5,519 nt of DNA from Pedosphaera sp. (GTDB lineage: Bacteria > Verrucomicrobiota > Verrucomicrobiia > Limisphaerales > SXTU01), in NCBI GenBank assembly GCA_009695395.1, contig SIBB01000253.1, positions 1 through 5,519 of the forward strand, in the 5' to 3' direction. Made by a program: the position numbers and the translations under genes. This document shows positions 1 to 5,519 of the stretch, in pieces. The stretch's first letter is position 1; each line of letters starts with the position of its first letter. The notes beneath the pieces were generated by a model that saw only the letters and a list, made by a program, of their open reading frames with translations, was not told where the DNA came from and did no database searches.

Positions 1-3266
<3,266 letters not shown>

Positions 3267-3380
3267 GGCGGCAATGAGGCTTTTGTTGCCAGCACCATGC
3301 CCGCCTGCTGGAAGAAACGCAACGGAGGGAAAGACCTGATACAGAAGTCAGCCAGACCCCGGACATCGCTGGCTCCTGCT
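3267..3380. other. Divergent intergenic segment, no clear element
   Basis: This is the part of the spacer between the large minus-strand gene and the first pseudopilin that is not shared with the second pseudopilin leader. It should hold the promoter of the minus-strand gene, but I cannot pick –35 and –10 boxes with any confidence. It contains a weak inverted repeat (AGCCAG at 3350–3355 with CTGGCT at 3369–3374) and GCTGGC twice (3368–3373 and 3378–3383). Confidence 0.5.
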
Positions 3381-3414
3381 GGCAGACTTCTCCCACCCTC
3401 GAACAGCCTATCTA

Positions 3415-3443
3415 TTGACTTTGTGACGGCGAGGCCGGATAAG
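3415..3443 (+). promoter_or_regulatory. Predicted sigma-70-type promoter of the first pseudopilin
   Basis: TTGACT at 3415–3420 matches five of six bases of the –35 consensus. After a 17-bp spacer comes GATAAG at 3438–3443, a weak –10 (core ATAA). The same arrangement with the same spacing recurs before the second pseudopilin, with a variable spacer and a constant –35 box, as expected for a working promoter. Transcription would start only a few bases before the ATG. Confidence 0.6.
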
Positions 3444-3455
3444 TTGCGCCCGCAA
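3444..3455. promoter_or_regulatory. 12-bp inverted repeat touching the start codon, copy 1
   Basis: TTGCG-CC-CGCAA is a dyad with 5-bp arms and a 2-bp centre, lying between the predicted –10 box and the ATG. It is conserved base for base in the second leader. The centre is too short for a stable RNA hairpin, so a protein operator or simply an AT-framed initiation context is more likely. Function is inferred only from position and conservation. Confidence 0.45.
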
Positions 3456-4310
3456 ATGAAAGCAAACCATTCCAACGAGCCGCCGCGGATTCAGGCGGCT
3501 GGTTTCACCCTCATCGAACTGCTCGTCGTCATCGCCATCATCGCGATTCTGGCCGGGATGTTGCTGCCGGCACTGGCTCAAGCGAAGACCAAGGCCGGAG
3601 GCGCGAAGTGCATGAACAACGTCAAGCAGCTCGTCTTGGGCTGGAGTCTCTACGCGTCCGATCACGACGCCCGGCTGCCGCGAAACGGAGACGGTGGAGC
3701 TGCCGGTGATCCCACGAATCCCGGCTGGGTTCGAGGTTGGTTGAATCGCGGGACGAGCACGCCGGACAATGTGAACGAGGATTATTTGGTGGGTGAGTCC
3801 CAGCGAGCCAACGGTTCGATGGGTGTTGGATACGTGATCAACGCGCGCACTTACAAATGTCCGAATGACAAGAGTGTGGACCCCGGCGGGCTGGGAGCGC
3901 GCGTTCGGACTATCTCGATGAATGGCTGGATGAATCCAGGCCGTGGCACGGGCACTGTTGGGGTCAACAACGGCCAGTTGGTTTTCCGGCGTGAAACGGA
4001 CATTCTCAAGCCCACCGACATGTTCGTCACGGTGGATGAGCGAATTGGCAGCATTAACGACGGGTGGTTCGCCATCTCAGTGGAGGGCTGGACTGCGGCA
4101 GCCATGAACATGACTGCGGTGGGCATAACCGACTTTCCAGCCAACTATCACAACATGGCCACGGCCTTCTCCTTCGCTGATGGCCACGCGGAGATGAAAA
4201 AATGGACTGATCCGAGAACTATCCCGCTGGCAGAACCGGGTGCCGGGTTCCAAGCTTTTAGCGGCAATATGGATACGGTCTGGCTGATGACCCACTCCAC
4301 GAGCTTTTAG
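3456..4310 (+). CDS. Type II/IV pseudopilin-like protein, H-X9-DG family
   Basis: The 284-residue product has a class III prepilin leader: 16 residues ending in G16, then F17-T-L-I-E21, cleaved between G16 and F17 with the N-terminus methylated. The hydrophobic assembly helix covers about 17–40. The globular part has C52 (AKCMNN) and C135 (YKCPNDKS), a possible disulphide pair, both kept in the paralogue at 4767. The C-terminal part carries the prepilin-associated H-X9-DG signature: H232, then D242-G243 in the SFADGHAE segment, followed by a KKWTDPRT and VWLMTHSTS tail. The frame is open upstream to 3105, but ATG 3456 gives a normal leader length and coincides with the start of the paralogue at identical spacing from the shared promoter. 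There is no Shine-Dalgarno. Such proteins are exported to the inner membrane and assembled by a type II secretion or type IV pilus-like machine encoded elsewhere. Substrate and role are unknown; families of this type are highly expanded in Verrucomicrobia and Planctomycetes. Confidence 0.95.
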   Translation: MKANHSNEPPRIQAAGFTLIELLVVIAIIAILAGMLLPALAQAKTKAGGAKCMNNVKQLVLGWSLYASDHDARLPRNGDGGAAGDPTNPGWVRGWLNRGTSTPDNVNEDYLVGESQRANGSMGVGYVINARTYKCPNDKSVDPGGLGARVRTISMNGWMNPGRGTGTVGVNNGQLVFRRETDILKPTDMFVTVDERIGSINDGWFAISVEGWTAAAMNMTAVGITDFPANYHNMATAFSFADGHAEMKKWTDPRTIPLAEPGAGFQAFSGNMDTVWLMTHSTSF

Positions 4311-4337
4311 GCGGTTGAAGTTTCCCCCGTGTTTCCC

Positions 4338-4664
4338 ATGAAGCCATTCAAACTAGCCGGCTGGACGTGTTTGGTCTGCCTGACTTTGGTCGCTTGCCGC
4401 AGGAGCAAGTCCGCTCCGGCCACCAATGCAGTTCCCGCAAGCGAGAGCGCAGCGGCCTTGGGAATTCAGCCGTCCGCCTTGCCAGACCATAAGACGTTGT
4501 ATGCGGCTATCAACAAATACATGGGCGCAAACCAGGGGCGGGCCGCGAAGAACTTGGACGAGTTGGTGGAGAAAGGTTTTTTGAAGCCGCTGCCTCCGCT
4601 GCCCTCCGGAAAACGTTACGACTTGGACCAGCGTTCCGTCACGCTGACCATCGTGGACAAGTGA
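4338..4664 (+). CDS. Small predicted lipoprotein between the pseudopilins
   Basis: The product is 108 residues. The N-terminus MKPFKLAGWTCLVCLTLVAC is a lipoprotein signal peptide with lipobox L17-V18-A19-C20; C20 would be lipidated after cleavage. A Ser/Ala-rich linker (about 21–50) follows, then a helix (TLYAAINKYMGANQG) and a compact end DELVEKGFLKPLPPLPSGKRYDL with a short beta-like tail (VTLTIVDK). This end resembles small Verrucomicrobial proteins encoded next to pseudopilin genes, but I cannot name a family. The gene starts 27 bp after the pseudopilin stop, on the same strand and without its own promoter, so it is probably co-transcribed. GTG at 4329 would be an alternative start three codons earlier; ATG 4338 gives the better signal peptide. 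No Shine-Dalgarno is present. It may anchor or assist the pseudopilin at the membrane, which is inference from position only. Confidence 0.82.
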   Translation: MKPFKLAGWTCLVCLTLVACRRSKSAPATNAVPASESAAALGIQPSALPDHKTLYAAINKYMGANQGRAAKNLDELVEKGFLKPLPPLPSGKRYDLDQRSVTLTIVDK

Positions 4665-4725
4665 CCGGAGAACAGCCTGGCTGGAATTGTGGGCAGACTT
4701 CTCCCACCCTCGAACAGCCTATCTA

Positions 4726-4754
4726 TTGACTTTGAGCGGCCGACGCCGGATAGG
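4726..4754 (+). promoter_or_regulatory. Predicted sigma-70-type promoter of the second pseudopilin
   Basis: TTGACT at 4726–4731, a 17-bp spacer, then GATAGG at 4749–4754. The –10 box is one base further from consensus than in copy 1, so this promoter may be weaker. Read-through from the upstream promoter is also possible, since no terminator is seen between the genes. Confidence 0.55.
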
Positions 4755-4766
4755 TTGCGCCCGCAA
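4755..4766. promoter_or_regulatory. 12-bp inverted repeat touching the start codon, copy 2
   Basis: The same TTGCG-CC-CGCAA dyad as at 3444–3455, again ending at the base before the ATG. The spacer a few bases upstream differs between the copies, so its perfect retention suggests selection or a recent shared origin. Confidence 0.45.
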
Positions 4767-5519
4767 ATGAAAACAAACCACCCCGGCGAACCACCGCGCT
4801 CCCGAGCAAACGGATTCACACTCATCGAACTGCTCGTGGTCATCGCCATCATCGCGATTCTGGCGGGGATGTTGTTGCCGGCGTTGTCCAAGGCAAAATC
4901 CCGGGCAGCGGGAGCCAAATGCCAGAACAACAGCAAGCAGTTGACCTTGGGATGGATCCTTTACCATGGCGACTTCGATGGGCGGCTGGCTCCCAACGGC
5001 GATGGGGCAGCAGCAGGCACGACGGCAGCCCAAGCCAGTTGGGTGGCCGGGTCGCTGTCCACGACGACCTCCAAGACCGACAATACCAATACCGACTTCT
5101 TGATTGGCCAGGCTTACGTTCAGTTCGGAAATATTGGCCACGGCTACATCCGCAACGCTGGCACTTACAAGTGCCCTTCCGACAAAAGCACGGACGTCGG
5201 CGGGCTTGGCGTGCTTGTTCGCACCATCGGGATGAATGGTTTTATCAACCCGCGCGCCTCGCGCAAGACGACTGCGCCCTACAACACCGGATTTCAAGTG
5301 CCCGATCGGGAACCCGGATTCCAAGCGCTCTCACCCTCCGACACCTGGGTGTTCGCGGACGAGAACGCCTCCAGCCTCAACGATGGTTGGATCCAGGTGA
5401 ACGTGGATGGGCTTAACGGTTACAACGGGACGACCCGGAGCTGGGCTGATCGACCGGCGATCTACCACAACAGCGCATCTTCGTTCTCTTTTGCGGATGG
5501 CCATTGCGAAATCCACAAG
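4767..5519 (+). CDS. Second pseudopilin-like protein, H-X9-DG family, 3' end missing
   Basis: The first 251 codons are present and the frame is open to the right edge. It is a paralogue of the protein at 3456: same 16-residue leader ending in G16, F17-T-L-I-E21, nearly the same assembly helix, C52 (AKCQNN), C136 (YKCPSDKS), the GGLGVLVRTIGMNGFINP block, the SLNDGW motif and H234-X9-D244-G245. From the length of the paralogue, about 30–40 residues are probably lost beyond the edge. The regions that differ most are about 80–120 and 165–195, expected to be surface loops, where it has a Thr/Ser-rich stretch (SLSTTTSKTDNTNTD). An extra cysteine, C247, follows the DG motif and is absent from the paralogue. 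The start is fixed by the duplicated leader. Role as for the paralogue: prepilin-peptidase-processed, membrane-inserted subunit of an unidentified pseudopilus or secretion system. Confidence 0.94.
   Translation, partial: MKTNHPGEPPRSRANGFTLIELLVVIAIIAILAGMLLPALSKAKSRAAGAKCQNNSKQLTLGWILYHGDFDGRLAPNGDGAAAGTTAAQASWVAGSLSTTTSKTDNTNTDFLIGQAYVQFGNIGHGYIRNAGTYKCPSDKSTDVGGLGVLVRTIGMNGFINPRASRKTTAPYNTGFQVPDREPGFQALSPSDTWVFADENASSLNDGWIQVNVDGLNGYNGTTRSWADRPAIYHNSASSFSFADGHCEIHK

Larger units (their letters stand above)
3381..3455 (+). repeat. Duplicated 75-bp leader, copy 1
   Basis: This segment matches 4692–4766 without gaps, at 69 of 75 positions, and both copies end exactly at a pseudopilin ATG. 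The first 43 bp (3381–3423) are identical. Five of the six mismatches (3424, 3426, 3427, 3429, 3433) fall in the predicted promoter spacer and one (3442) in the –10 box. The similarity continues into the N-terminal coding region, so this is the upstream part of a duplicated gene and not a free-standing element. Confidence 0.95.
4692..4766 (+). repeat. Duplicated 75-bp leader, copy 2
   Basis: Second copy of the leader at 3381–3455, offset by exactly 1311 bp and without gaps. The first 43 bp (4692–4734) are identical to copy 1. It begins 27 bp after the lipoprotein stop, so little room is left for a terminator of the upstream transcript. Confidence 0.95.

Noticed and set aside
3350..3374. Inverted repeat AGCCAG/CTGGCT as a terminator or attenuator
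   Set aside because: The stem is only 6 bp with a 13-base loop and no T-run, and it lies in a divergent spacer where no terminator is expected.
3381..3455. The duplicated leader as a small mobile element
   Set aside because: It has no terminal inverted repeats or target duplications, ends exactly at the ATG in both copies, and similarity continues into the coding sequence, so gene duplication explains it better.
4673..4683. CAGCC-T-GGCTG after the lipoprotein gene as a terminator
   Set aside because: The 5-bp stem with a one-base loop and no T-run is too weak.

Overview
The window looks like chromosomal DNA from a Verrucomicrobiota bacterium, most likely of the Pedosphaera/Limisphaerales type. 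Three things point there: a large periplasmic PSCyt1–DUF1549–DUF1553 cytochrome-like protein, back-to-back pseudopilins of the H-X9-DG family, and the lack of Shine-Dalgarno sites. The DNA is GC-rich, and the long open frames on the opposite strand of the large gene are GC-driven shadows. This assignment is from gene content only.

Layout. Bases 1–3266 are a single minus-strand gene, cut by the left edge. It encodes at least 1088 residues: signal peptide, PSCyt1-type CxxCH segment, DUF1549 with a second CxxCH, a helical middle part, DUF1553 and the start of a C-terminal extension. Its reading frame is open throughout. Inside the DUF1549 part there is a low-complexity insertion (about 2235–2339) built on two different 7-bp tandem arrays.

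Bases 3267–3455 are a divergent intergenic region. To the right, on the plus strand, lie a complete pseudopilin (3456–4310), a small predicted lipoprotein (4338–4664) and a second pseudopilin (4767 to the right edge). The two pseudopilins are paralogues. Each is preceded by the same 75-bp leader: a 34-bp upstream block, a TTGACT –35 box, a 17-bp spacer, a weak –10 box, and a 12-bp inverted repeat touching the start codon. The first pseudopilin and the lipoprotein probably form one transcript; the second pseudopilin carries its own copy of the promoter.

How they may work together. The DUF1549/DUF1553 protein is probably exported. Its family is abundant in Planctomycetes and Verrucomicrobia and its biochemical role is unsettled. 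The pseudopilins carry class III prepilin leaders and would need a prepilin peptidase and assembly system encoded elsewhere. No functional link between the two halves is visible beyond adjacency. I see no RNA gene, CRISPR array, transposase or convincing terminator.
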